Positions 13,168 to 23,292 of a stretch of DNA of 64,000 bases are shown here, one piece after another. Origin of the DNA: Hanleya hanleyi (taxonomy: Eukaryota; Mollusca; Polyplacophora; Lepidopleurida; Hanleyidae); assembly GCA_036873755.1 (NCBI GenBank), contig JAVTVY010025197.1, forward strand, positions 1-64,000, given 5' to 3'. The notes under the pieces were generated by a model that made no database searches, had not been told where the DNA came from, and saw nothing but the letters and a program-made list of their open reading frames with translations. Position numbers and translations under genes: made by a program. Within the stretch, counting starts at the first letter, position 1; each line of letters begins with the position of its first letter.

Positions 13168-14188
13168 TTAGGTCGTGATTTTACGTTTGAAAAAGAAAGC
13201 ATATACCGTACTTGTTTCACAACGAATCTTCAAGTTAAAATGTCAGTACATGTATATTAAATATAATGCTTGCTGTTTCCAAGGACCACCGTTGATGGCC
13301 TACTTACCGCAATATGTGCATGGAAATGATTCGAGGTAACAGAATTCCACAGGTTCCGAGAATGGACAACCGACAGTTGGATTATCTCAGAAGAAACTAA
13401 TAATATACAGGAGAGAAATCTGGTCAAAGTTTCTGAGTATCGTTTCCAATATAAACGCGTCTAAACTAAGGCCACTTTCTCTGTAACATGGTGTTACGTG
13501 ATTAAATACTAGTGGCTGTTCTCGGTATTGGGTTGTTAGTCTGGCTCGCACAGTCCATTTACAATGCTCGACAAAAACCCTCGATGAGTCCGGTCCGCAC
13601 ATGTTATTAAACTGGACAATTCCTTCCTTTCAACACCTTATTGTCCTTTCACAAAACATATAAAAGCTCACATAATAGTTGTAAATCGAGCGATAAAAAT
13701 ATTCACAACAAACCAGCTAGTTGAATGTATTAGTCCTTGAGATACATGTGTTCATTCTGTTGACGATATATTAAGACCCCATTAACATGATTAAAGAACT
13801 TTGTGTGTAACTATTTAAGGATTACAAACGCTACGAGCAGCTTAATGCGCTCCGATGATCTCTTGAGGCTTTCGCAAAAAGGATCGACGAAAGTAATGCC
13901 CCATATTGCTATATGGTTAACGTTTGTGCCCGGTCAATTCTTCGGTCAAATAGAAGTTTCATGAATACACTATACTTTTCTTGGATCAAAGAGAAGATCA
14001 AAGATTAATAACAGAAGCGGACATAGACAGGTTTATATATTAACGGTAAAAGTATTGACGATCTTGGCGGTAAAGGGGCTGATAATGAAATAAGCACTAT
14101 ATAAATCTATATACCGGTATGCCTTTCACATAAGAAGCTATCTCTATATAAGTTTATTAAGTTTATATACACACTTATAGACTACCAA
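13168..14188. other. No feature recognised
   Basis: AT-rich DNA without a recognisable gene, RNA or repeat. The only open frames are short (up to 71 codons) and look random. Confidence 0.5.
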
Positions 14189-14330
14189 AGTTTTGTCAAT
14201 TTTGGCCTAGTTTTTATTCTATTGACATTTAATTCAACTTCAAAGTTCAAAACTGTGAGTTGCTCGATTTTGTAAAGAATTATTTCATCAATTGACAATA
14301 GAATGCGAACTAGACCAAAATTTATAAAAC
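14189..14330. repeat. Short foldback repeat
   Basis: Imperfect inverted arms of about 42 bp lie at 14189-14230 (TTTTGTCAATTTTGGCCTAG...) and 14289-14330 (...CTAGACCAAAATTTATAAAAC), separated by ~58 bp. It may be the remnant of a small inverted-repeat transposon. Confidence 0.5.
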
Positions 14331-15600
14331 TGAGACACGGATTTCCTGTTGGAGTTGTCTTCCAGAGGAAATGATGAAGTATACGTTACAATAAGTTGAA
14401 TACTTTTTGAAAATAGCATTTAAAAACTTAAAATTAAATTTTAAATTATTTTTTTTTAATTTCAAATATCTTCGCAATCTACAGGTTTACAGTAAACACA
14501 TTTATATAGTCGGAATGTGCTTTCAAGAAATATATACATTACCATAGCTCTGAGGCATATCTTAGCTGTATAAAGACAAGTTGTAGAGGGTGTGTACAAG
14601 TGTGTGCAGGAGGGCTCAGTATCTTCAATATAAATAAATATATGCTTGGTTTCATTGCAGCTTTATTACTGAAAATAACAGGAGAGTTGTGAGAATTACC
14701 TTCACGAAAGTAGAATAGAATTCGGGTTATTCATATTACGTCACATTTGGTCACTCACAAAATATCTATTAAGGAAGATGCCGGTTTGAAAGGAAAGGAG
14801 TCCGTTAGGGAATATAGTCCGCTGGCTATCGATTAACCCAGATAAAACTTCTTTCTAACACGTGAATAGGGAATAGCATACAGCCTCTCCTATGAGAAAG
14901 CTCAGGATGTCGGTTTATTCGGAAAAGTAATATTTTCACAGTTATCATAGACATTGAGTTAACCACAACCCCACCTACTCCTCTGGGGAATTTTGAAGAC
15001 AGTGTTTGTCTGAAAGCACAGCTTCTTACCTGTTGAATAACGCTTGTTTGCACTTTGGGCATGGGTGCGTTTGCCATTTAGAGCCTTTTACATCTGGGTA
15101 TCCCCTCCCCCAATTTTCAATATTGAATAATAAAGATTGGGAGTAGGGTTATGGTTATAATTTTTTCCAGTCTATTATTTCATCAAACTGTAACATATTT
15201 GGTGTTATTTGATACATGAATGAATAATGTCTAACATAGTATACGATTTTGACGGATATATCCGAAATTGGTATATGATTCTGACGTAATGGTTACGTCA
15301 CTCATAATATAGTTCATACTTTCTGCTTATTGCTGATTGTGGATCTTAACTGAACGAAAGTGTGATGAAAAATGTTTTGGTCGCATTATGTGATATAAAG
15401 ATTTGTTTGATATAAAGTGGTAATTGGGGTACGACCAGACAACATTTTCACTTTTGATCATTAACGTCATGCATGACGCCACATGCGCCCTGTGAGATCC
15501 TTCAGGCCTAATTCATTTATTCCCAGTAACATAACTCCAACCAGGAAAAACATAAAAAGTCTAATTTGCTGACTTCATAGCTCAACATATGTGACCTACT
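14331..15600. other. No feature recognised
   Basis: AT-rich, with no coding signal I can defend. A minus-strand frame at 14826-15077 (83 codons) has no recognisable motif. Confidence 0.5.
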
Positions 15601-16210
15601 TTGAGCTTATTTACATACTATTCTATACAAAGGGTAGATTCAGCATGGATAAATTCAACATGGCGGTCATGTGGGTCTACAGACATTTTTCTCACCAAAT
15701 TATTGAGACGTCAAATTTGCGGCATTTGTCTTTCCGCAATTCATTCATTCATCGCATTTAAGCTATTTTGGGTTAATAACCCAATATTTCGGACTACCTT
15801 GAGTCAATTTAGCACTTTTCTGGGAGAAGCACCATGGGCAAATCCAAAATGGCGGCCATCATATGCTATCTGAAATTAGTGTATCTCTTTCCAGTAGGAA
15901 TATTTTTGTATAGCAGATGATATTTTTCACAAGATTGGGCTCATTCATACCAGAATCAGTTATGTCAATCTCAGTATGAGCCAATTTGCATAACTTTCCA
16001 GGAGGACAATAAGAAAAAATTCGAAATGGCGGCCATAAAAGGTAATCTGATATCCACGTTTTCCTTCCAATTTCGGTACAGTTTCACCTTAAAAATGCAC
16101 ATTGGAGCTACTTCACCCCATCTTGAAGCACACTTCATCCTGATCGATTTGCTTAACGCCACAGTTTCTCATTTCATGATCATTTGAAGATTATATTACA
16201 TTTTGATAAT
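15601..16210. repeat. Degenerate AAAATGGCGGCC repeat
   Basis: Three loosely similar blocks each contain a (C)AAAATGGCGG(C/T)C core, near 15656, 15846 and 16023, preceded by CATGGGCAAATCC-like or GGACAATAAGAAAAA-like sequence. They resemble the ATCATGGGAAAATTCAAAATGGCGACC block of the 9.4-13.2 kb repeats and are probably old members of the same family. Confidence 0.5.
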
Positions 16211-16430
16211 TCAAAATAGGAGCAATGCGGGTAATTTGTTTTGCTCTTTTTAACTATTTCTTCAAACAAGTAAATGATTGAATAAAAACTCTTTCCCAAC
16301 TTATCATTATAGGTGTTTTGTATAGCTTTCTGTTTGAAGCATTGTTAGCAAATTGCTTTTTAAGGCCCTAGGTGCTATCTAGAACATTTTATATCTACAT
16401 TCTTGTGCTTTATTATTCTCATTTTTTAAC

Positions 16431-16436
16431 ATAACC
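16431..16436. repeat. Target-site duplication, left
   Basis: The hexamer ATAACC lies directly outside the left end of the 16437-23292 element and is repeated exactly at 23293-23298. A 6-bp duplication is the family rule for Maverick/Polinton integration. Confidence 0.9.
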
Positions 16437-18402
16437 AGTAGTAGGGAAAGGACGGGACGGCTCAAGTTTTCCAGGGAGGTAACTCTTGGTTCCCCTTTTT
16501 CCGCCAGGGGGCGCCACCAGTCCCGTATGACGTCACTTCCGGTCTGGGTGAATGAAGCGTGACCTGTGAACATGCCGTATGACGTCACTTCCGGTCTGGG
16601 TGAATGGCGCGTGACCTGTGAACATGATAGGATATGTACTGACCTGTCTGTGGGTTTTTTCCACAATGTCGTTCACCTCCGTGTCTCTTCGGTCAGGGAG
16701 AATGGAGCGTGACCTGGGAACATGATAGGAGATGTACTGACCTGTCTGTGGGTTTTTTCCACCATGTCGTTCACCTCCGTGTCTTTTCGGATGGGGTTTT
16801 TCCCGCCAGAATTTCGCTGTCGTCTGGTTGGGGTTGTCACGTGCCGAACACCTGGCTCCCCGAATTGCAACATTGTTGCACGTTCGCTACAATGTTGCAT
16901 TTCCCGCCAGAATTTCGCTGTCGTCTGCTTGGGGTTGTCACACGTGCCGAACACCTGGCTCCCCGAATTGCAACATTGTTGCACGTTCGCTACAATGTTG
17001 CGAAGATGTCACGGAGGTGCCCCAAGATGTCACGGAGGTGCCCGAAGAGACACGGAGATCCCCGAAGGGGGCAAGAGGGGTCCCTAGTGTACCGATTGGG
17101 TCGTATGAGGTACAATGTGAAGCATTCGTGAAGGGGCATCCGATGGGCTGGGTGTGGGGTTGGAATATGGTCATTCTGCGCATGCGCGGTACACCAAGGG
17201 TATGGAATAGACGTTTTGGGGTCTAGGGGAGCCACTAGTGGGTCGATGGAGTCGTATGAGGTATCAATGTGAAGCATTCGTGAAGGCGCATCCGACGGGC
17301 TGGGTGTGGGGTTGAAATGTCGTCATTCTGCGCATGCGCGGTAGACCAAGGGTATGGAAATAGACGTTTTGGGGTCTAGGTGGGTCCCTAATGGGCCGAT
17401 GGGGTCGAGTGAGGTATCAATGTGAAGCCTATGTGAGGGGGCATCACACTGGGTGGATGTGGGGTCGGAATAGCGTCATTCTGCGCATGGGCAATAGAGA
17501 AAGTGTATGAAAATAGACGTTTTGGGATGTAGGTGAGCCCCTAATGAGCCGATGGAGTTGAGTGAGGTATCAATGTGAAGCCTATGTGAGGGGGCATCCG
17601 ATTGGACTAGGGTCTCGGCCTTTGTCCACATTCTGCGCATGCGCAGACAGGGAATTCTGGGAAAAGGGTGTGGAGATAGACGTGTTAGGGTTTAGGTGAG
17701 CCCCTAATGATCCTATGGTGTCGTATGGGGTCTTATTTTGAAGCTGTCGTGAGGGAGCATCCGCCTGGGCTAGTGTGTCTTTCGTTGTGAATAGTCTGCG
17801 CATGCGCAGTCTGGCCGTAGTATAGAAATAGACGTGTTGAGGTTTAGGTGGGCCCCTATTGGGCCGCTGGGATCGAGTGAGGTATCAATGTAAGGCAGTC
17901 GTGAGGGAGTATCCAACGGGCTGGATGTGACGTGGAACTGACGTCATTCTGCGCATGCGCAGTAGAGAAAGTGTATGGAATACACGATGGAGTCGTATGA
18001 GGTCTTATGTTGAAGCTCTTGTGAAGCAGCATCCGATTGGACTCAGGGTTCGTCCGTGTTCAAGGGTCTGCGCATGCGCAGTCTGGTTGTAGCATAGAAA
18101 GCAGGCATGTTGGGGGATGCGTGGAAGTGTGTGTGTGTGACCCACAACTAGGGGTCCCTGGTTGGGGTTGGGTGGTGGTGGTGTGGGTTCTGCGCACAGA
18201 CGTCACTTCCGGGTTTCACTAAAACTACCTTCCAACACAGAAGAGTTCCAATGTTCCCCCTTAGACGTAGGGTCCGGATGTTCAACATCCGGGGTTTTTC
18301 CGGCCCGGCCCCACCCCGCTCCGCCCCGCCCCGGCCGCAGCGCGCGCGGCCGCAGCGCGCGCGCGGATTACTCCGGCCGCGCGCGCGCGGGTTATCCGGA
18401 AG
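16437..18402 (+). repeat. Left ~2-kb terminal inverted repeat
   Basis: This is the inverse complement of 21300-23292. From the outside in it holds: AGTAGTAGGG; CRE/ETS-like sites (TGACGTCACTTCCGG at 16528 and 16580); two ~105-bp copies of a block with TTTCCCGCCAGAATTTCGC and the GCAACATTGTTGC near-palindrome (16795-17000); seven tandem ~152-bp units; a further GACGTCACTTCCGG near 18200; and a CG-alternating, GC-rich inner end (18300-18402). The right copy has only one GCAACATTGTTGC block and eight tandem units, so the two arms have diverged. Confidence 0.9.
17100..18110 (+). promoter_or_regulatory. Array of NRF-1-like palindromes, left arm
   Basis: The core TGCGCATGCGC(A/G) occurs at 17177, 17329, 17482 (mutated to GGGC), 17634, 17797, 17950 and 18069. 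Spacings are mainly 152-153 bp, with one of 163 and one of 119. The full form TGCGCATGCGCA is a perfect 12-bp palindrome and fits the established NRF-1 consensus YGCGCAYGCGCR. Every unit places it within a similar context (GTCATTC before it, a TAGACGTTTTGGGG-like segment after it). Binding and promoter activity are inference. Confidence 0.7.
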
Positions 18403-18584
18403 TGCGCGGCATCACCGGAAGTCCGCGGATGAATGTCGGGTCAAAAGGTCAAAGGTCACATCCAGGTCAAAAGGTCTCCCTTTCGGCAAGGTTCGGCAAC
18501 AATGTTGCGGCATCGATATACAGAGCTTGAACACAAAAAGGGGATTGTAAATTAAACTGGGAAGGATGGGCAGGTCCATTTGGA

Positions 18585-18742
18585 CCAATCAGCGGTCGAG
18601 AAAAAGAGCCAATGAGCGATCGTAAAAGAACCAATGGACGGGTACTAGAATTTCGCTCACGTCTGCGCCTACATCCGGGTACTAGAAGGCTTTCGCCTAC
18701 GTCCGCGCCTACATCCCGGCACTTCTATGTAGGTGTATAAAA
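18585..18742 (+). promoter_or_regulatory. CCAAT/TATA promoter of the capsid transcript
   Basis: Three CCAAT boxes (18585-18589, 18609-18613, 18631-18635) precede a TATA box, TATAAAA, at 18736-18742, about 150 bp downstream of the first box. This is the usual RNA polymerase II order. Transcription would start near 18765 and read through the capsid and protease genes to the AATAAA at 21119. Between the boxes lies a short direct repeat built on GGGTACTAGAA and CGCCTACATCC. Confidence 0.7.
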
Positions 18743-18764
18743 GTGGGAATATTTAGGGCATTGC

Positions 18765-19088
18765 TGCATTCATTGGCCTGACCAGCCTGAGCCTGCCTGA
18801 CCAGACTGAGCCTATCTGACGAGAGAAGCTACTTGCCTGAGCCTCACCAGCCTGAGCCTGCCTCACCGGAGCTATACCATGAGACGTGGAGAAGATTTTC
18901 CAGGGGATCCAGGAGCGCCTCCGGCGCTGTAATCTTTCTTGTTGTTGCTCTCTTTTTGCACAAACCCATCAGAATAGTACGTATCACGGACTACACCCGT
19001 AGAGCTACGTCTAGGCGCGCATGTGTGACATGGTCTATAAAACACGTGCCTCTGGATCTCACACCTTCATTTCTACGGTTGCAGAGCC
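18765..19088 (+). other. Leader region with small open frames
   Basis: The stretch between the predicted start site and the capsid gene begins with imperfect repeats of CCTGACCAGCCTGAGCCTG. The first ATG (18879) opens only 17 codons, ending at 18932 (reads MRRGEDFPGDPGAPPAL). It could be a leader ORF, a remnant of a small virion protein or chance; I cannot decide. Pyrimidine-rich sequence ending in CATCAG near 18970 resembles a splice acceptor, so a spliced leader is possible. Confidence 0.35.
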
Positions 19089-20491
19089 ATGACGGACATC
19101 CATCCCTATGCGACTCGCATTTTACAGCATGCGACATTTGGACCTGACCATAAATACGAGGGTCAGACAGAGTGTGTGTCATTGACCGTTCGTCATTGGT
19201 TCGTCCAACAGTGAATTTGATTTGTGGACCGTCCCGCCCACACAGACCAGTGCCGAACAAGGATTATGGGTGGAGCATCTCCCGCTCTCCAGCATCAACG
19301 AAACAGGGCCCATCGAGTTCACCATCAGTAATGCGGATACGGCCTATGTGGATTTAGCCCATACATACTTGTATGTGAAAGCCAAGATCGTCAATGGACA
19401 ATCGTCAATCGTCCAGAATCGTCGACCAAGCAACGGTGGGCCCGACGAATCTCTGGCTGCACTCGATGTTTCAACAGGTGGATATATTTCTCAGCGACAA
19501 ACTCATCAGTGACTCGACCAACACGTACCCCTATCGAGCCTACATCGAGACGCTGTTGTCGCATGGGCGAGAGGCTAAAAAATCTCAACTGACAGCCGCT
19601 TTATTCTACCAGGACACAGCCCAGCATATGGGCGTAGAGAACGACAATGTGGGATATAACAAACGGAAGGCTTTGACCGCGAACGGCGTCTCGGTGGATC
19701 TCATGGATCGATTGCACGCAGACATCTTCATGCAAGACCGGTACCTGTTGAACAAGATCCCCATCAAAATCCGACTGATACGGGCGCCTCCGACCTTCGC
19801 CTTGATGGCCACTAACGTAGACGGGCATGCAGCTGACTATAAGATTGTCATCCAAGACGCAGTCCTGTATGTCCGAAAAGTGAAACCGAATCCAGCCGTT
19901 CAATTGGGACACCTCAAAGCCTTGGAAACAAAACCAGCCCAGTACCCTATCCGACGTGTGCAAACCAAAGTGTTCTCTGTGTCTGCTGGAAATATGAGCG
20001 CCAACAAAGAAAACCTGTTCCTGGGGGAACTACCCAAGCGATTGATCCTGGCCTGTGTGGAAAATACCAGTTTCAGCGGAGCCTACCCAGAGAACCCGTT
20101 TGACTTTAAACATTTCGGCATCAATTTTGTGGCCCTGCATGTGGATGGACAACAGGTCCCAGCCACGGCCTTAACACCGAACTTTGGGCGCGCGAATTTC
20201 ATTCGAGCCTATCAGAGCCTGTTTACAGCCACCGGTCAAATCAACCAGGACGAAGGGAATATGATCAGTCGGGAGGACTACGCGAACGGATACACGTTGT
20301 TCTGTTTCGATTTGACCCCCACCTTAGAGAACGCCCATCAGCTGGCCCTCGCCAAGCAAGGCAGTTTACGGTTGGAGATCCACTTTGCACGAGCTCTCCG
20401 GAGCACCGTCAATGTGATCTGCTACGCCGAGTTTGACAACATCATTCAAGTGGACAAGGCGCGCAACGTCCTGTGTGACTTTGCCACCTAA
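19089..20491 (+). pseudogene. Maverick/Polinton major capsid protein (F54H12.2-like), frame-broken
   Basis: The product would be the virion's major capsid protein. The 3' part is a clean 365-codon frame ending at TAA 20491, with the family's conserved WLHS, STNTYPYRAYIE and LTAALFYQDT segments near its N-terminus and a long hydrophobic, beta-rich body. The N-terminal ~60 residues lie in another frame from about 19210 (PPTQTSAEQG, GPIEFTIS, YVDLAHTYLYVKAKI), so a frameshift falls near 19395-19430 within a microrepeat of ATCGTC. A second break lies upstream: the ATG at 19089 opens a 41-codon frame stopping at 19214, and the frame preceding SEFDLW has no ATG after the TGA at 19183. Total length (about 425-460 residues) is normal for the family. 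It sits 1 bp upstream of the protease ATG. Family assignment comes from recalled motifs; a profile search would confirm it. Confidence 0.82.
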
Positions 20492-20492
20492 C

Positions 20493-20965
20493 ATGGATAC
20501 AGACCAGATAACCACCGTGCTGGAGAATGACCCAGAGACACGTATGGTCTTTCAAGGGGTGTTCGCCCGAGATGTGTTCCCATTATACCGTGTGTATCCT
20601 GCTGCTTACGTTCTCAACACGGACCCGATGGATCGGCCCGGTGAACATGGGTGGGCGTGTATTTGACAGAACAGCAGGGCGAATACTTTGACCCTTACGG
20701 CCTGCCACCCCTCCATCCCGATTTAACAGACTTCATGGATCAAGGCACAGAGACGTGGTGTTGGAACAGTCAAACGTTGCAAAGCCTGACCAGTAGCGTG
20801 TGCGGACAATATTGCTTGTTTTACCTGTACCATCGATTCCGGGGAAGACCCTTATCTACCATCGTACAGATGTTTGACGAGTACCCCAAGGCCGAGGACC
20901 GAGATGTACTCGTATATGACTGGGCCGCCCATCATTTCAATGTACAAGCCCCGTTCTGGGCATAA
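20493..20965 (+). pseudogene. Adenain-type cysteine protease, frame-broken
   Basis: This maturation protease (C5/adenain family) would cleave capsid precursors. It starts at ATG 20493, one base after the capsid stop, and ends at TAA 20965, about 157 residues. The first frame covers about 57 residues, reaching GEH, the position of the catalytic His, then runs into TGA at 20664. The second frame carries EYFDPYG (the acidic member of the triad) and QSLTSSVCGQYC, with Gln and Cys seven residues apart as in adenovirus protease (Gln115/Cys122). A one-base loss next to the His codon explains the break. All active-site residues are therefore present, but not in one frame. Only this protease and the capsid gene occupy the element. 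Confidence 0.85.
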
Positions 20966-21085
20966 GTTCTTTCAATGTACAAGCCCCCCTGTTCTGGGCT
21001 TAAGTTCTTTCAATGTTCAAGCCCCCTGTTCTGGGCTTAAGTTTTATCGATTTCAATGTACAAGCCCCCTGTTCTGGGCTTCAGT
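20935..21085 (+). repeat. Tandem copies of the protease 3' end, hairpin-forming
   Basis: The segment TTTCAATGTACAAGCCCC...TTCTGGGC(T/A)TAAG begins inside the last codons of the protease (20935) and recurs at 20970, 21008 and 21051, period 35-43 bp. The later copies can pair AAGCCC with GGGCTT around an 8-base loop. The array lies between the stop codon and the poly(A) signal, so a transcript would carry three stem-loops in its 3' UTR. Confidence 0.8.
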
Positions 21086-21118
21086 TTTCACGTGGTTGTT
21101 CTCACGTTGTTGCTGTTG

Positions 21119-21124
21119 AATAAA
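21119..21124 (+). terminator. Polyadenylation signal of the element
   Basis: AATAAA followed by an A-rich run, 150 bp past the protease stop. It is the only clear signal downstream of the two genes. Confidence 0.6.
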
Positions 21125-21299
21125 AAAACAAAATGAGATCTCACCCCAAAAAACCCTGTCTTGTGTGTTTTCTATATGAGCATAATGCATGAAGGCTATA
21201 CCAGACATGTGGGGATTCGGTGAAACTGGCTTCGAACACCGTGGAGAAAGTAGCCCATCGGTGGCCTAGGATAATCCGAAATTCACCCGCGCAGACGTG

Positions 21300-23292
21300 C
21301 GGCCGGATAAGGCGCGCGCGCGCGCTGCGGCCGGGGTAACCCGCGCGCGCGCGCGCGCGCTGCGGCCGGGGCGGGGCGCGGCGGGGCCGGGCCGGGCCGG
21401 AAAAAACCCAGATGTTGAACATCTGGACCCTACGTCTAAGGGGGAACATTGGAACTCTTCTGTGTTCGAAGGTAGTTTTAGTGAAACCCGGAAGTGACGT
21501 CTGTGCGCAGAACCCACACCACTACCACCCAACCCCAACCAGGGACCCCTAGTGGTGGGTCACACACACACTTCCACGCATCCCCCAACATGCCTGCTTT
21601 CTATACTACGACCAGACTGCGCATGCGCAGACCCTTGAACACGGACGAACCCTGAGTCCAATCGGATGCTGCTTCACAATAGCTTCAACATAAGACCTCA
21701 TACGACTCCATCGGACCCATAGCGACCCATGTCGGCGCCAAAATGTCTATTTCCATACACTTTCTCAACTGCGCATGCGCAGAATGACGTCAGTTCCACG
21801 TCACACCCAGCCCGTTGGATACTCCCTCACGACTGCTTTACATTGATACCTCACTCGATCCCATCGGCCCAATAGAGGCCCACTTAAACCTCAACACGTC
21901 TATTTCTATACTACGGCCAGACTGCGCATGCGCAGACTATTGACAACGAACGACACACTAGCCCAGGCGGATGCTCCCTCACGACAGCTTCAAAATAAGA
22001 CCTCATACGACACCATAGGATCATTAGGGGCTCACCTAAACCCTAACACGTCTATTTCCACACCCTTTTCCCAGAATTTCCTGTCTGCGCATGCGCAGAA
22101 TGTGGACAACGGCCGAGATCCTAGCCCAATCGGATGCCCCCTCACATAGGCTTCACATTGATACCTCACTCAACTCCATCGGCTCATTAGGGGCTCACCT
22201 ACATCCCAAAACGTCTATTTTCATACCCTTTCTCTATTGCGCATGCGCAGAATGACGATATTCCGACCCCACATCCACCCAGTGGGATGCCCCTCACATA
22301 GGCTTCACATTGATACCTCACTCGACCCCATCGGTCCATTAGGGACCCACCTAGACCCCAAAACGTCTATTTCCATACGCTTGGTCTACCGCGCATGCGC
22401 AGAATGACGATATTTCAACCCCACACCCAGCCCGTCGGATGCGCCTTCATGAATGCTTCACATTGATACCTCATACGACTCCATCGACCCACTAGTGGCT
22501 CCCCTAGACCCCAACACGTCTATTCCATATCCTTGGTGTACCGCGCATGCGCAGAATGACCATATTCCAACCCCACACCCAGCCCATCGGATGCCCCCTC
22601 ACATAGGCTTCACATTGATACCTCACTCGACCCCATCGGTCCATTAGTGGCTCCCCTAGATCCCAAAACGGCTATTTCCATACCCTTGGTCTACCGCGCA
22701 TGCGCAGAATGACCACATTCCAACCCCACACCCAGCCCATCGGATGCCCCTTCACGAATGCTTCACAATGATGCCCCATACGACCCAATCGGTACACTAG
22801 GGACCCCTCTCGCCCCCTTCGGGGATCTCCGTGTCTCTTCGGGCACCTCCGTGACATCTTGGTGCACCTCCGTGACATCTTCGCAACATTGTAGCTAACG
22901 TGCAACAATGTTGCAATTCGGGGAGCCAGGTGTTCGGTACGTGACAACCCCATGCAGACGACAGCGAAATTCTGGCGGGAAAAACCCCATCCGAAAAGAC
23001 ACGGAGGTGAACGACATCGTGGAAAAAACCCACAGACAGGTCAGTACATCTCCTATCATGTTCCCAGGTCACGCTCCATTCTCCCCGACCGAAGAGACAC
23101 GGAGGTGAACGACATTGTGGAAAAAACCCACAGACAGGTCAGTACATATCCTATCATGTTCACAGGTCACGCGCCATTCACCCAGACCGGAAGTGACGTC
23201 ATACGGGACTGGTGGCGCCACCTGGCGGGAAAAGGGGAACCAAGAGTTACCTCCCTGGAAAACTTGAGCCGTCCCGCCCTTTCCCTACTACT
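21300..23292 (-). repeat. Right ~2-kb terminal inverted repeat
   Basis: This is the inverse complement of 16437-18402. From the inside out it holds: an alternating CG block (21305-21365) and GC-rich tract; GGAAGTGACGTC near 21490; eight tandem ~152-bp units; one GCAACA...TGTTGC block near 22890; TGACGTCA at 23194; and the terminal CCCTACTACT. It is slightly more regular than the left arm, with all eight units present. Confidence 0.9.
21600..22710 (-). promoter_or_regulatory. Array of NRF-1-like palindromes, right arm
   Basis: (T/C)GCGCATGCGCAG cores lie at 21618, 21770, 21923, 22086, 22238, 22390, 22542 and 22695, spacings of 152-153 bp with one of 163. The same 163-bp unit appears in the left arm in mirror position (17634 to 17797), confirming common descent. 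The outer three begin CGCGCATGCGCA, still within the NRF-1 consensus. Confidence 0.7.

Larger units (their letters stand above)
16437..23292 (+). mobile_element. Non-autonomous Maverick/Polinton carrying only capsid and protease genes
   Basis: This is a complete insertion of 6856 bp. It starts AGTAGTAGGGAAAGG and ends in the exact complement, CCCTACTACT, flanked by ATAACC on both sides. Inverted repeats of about 1.97 kb (left) and 1.99 kb (right) enclose a ~2.9-kb centre with a TATA and CCAAT promoter, a double-jelly-roll-type major capsid gene of the F54H12.2-like family, an adenain-type protease gene and a polyadenylation signal. AG/CT termini, a 6-bp duplication and this capsid/protease pair are established hallmarks of Mavericks/Polintons and adintoviruses. 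Family members are usually 15-20 kb and encode protein-primed DNA polymerase B, a retroviral-type integrase and a packaging ATPase; none is visible here. I infer a helper-dependent derivative, now decayed because both genes carry frame breaks. Confidence 0.9.

Noticed and set aside
16709..17226. Overlapping plus-strand frames of 121-140 codons in the left arm
   Set aside because: They run through the GC-rich inverted repeat in all three frames and change with repeat number, so they are by-products of base composition.
16437..23292. Full autonomous Maverick/Polinton or a Parvo-like virus with hairpin ends
   Set aside because: There is no room for polymerase or integrase (2.9-kb centre), no Rep or superfamily-3 helicase motif, and the capsid/protease families and 6-bp duplication point to Maverick ancestry.
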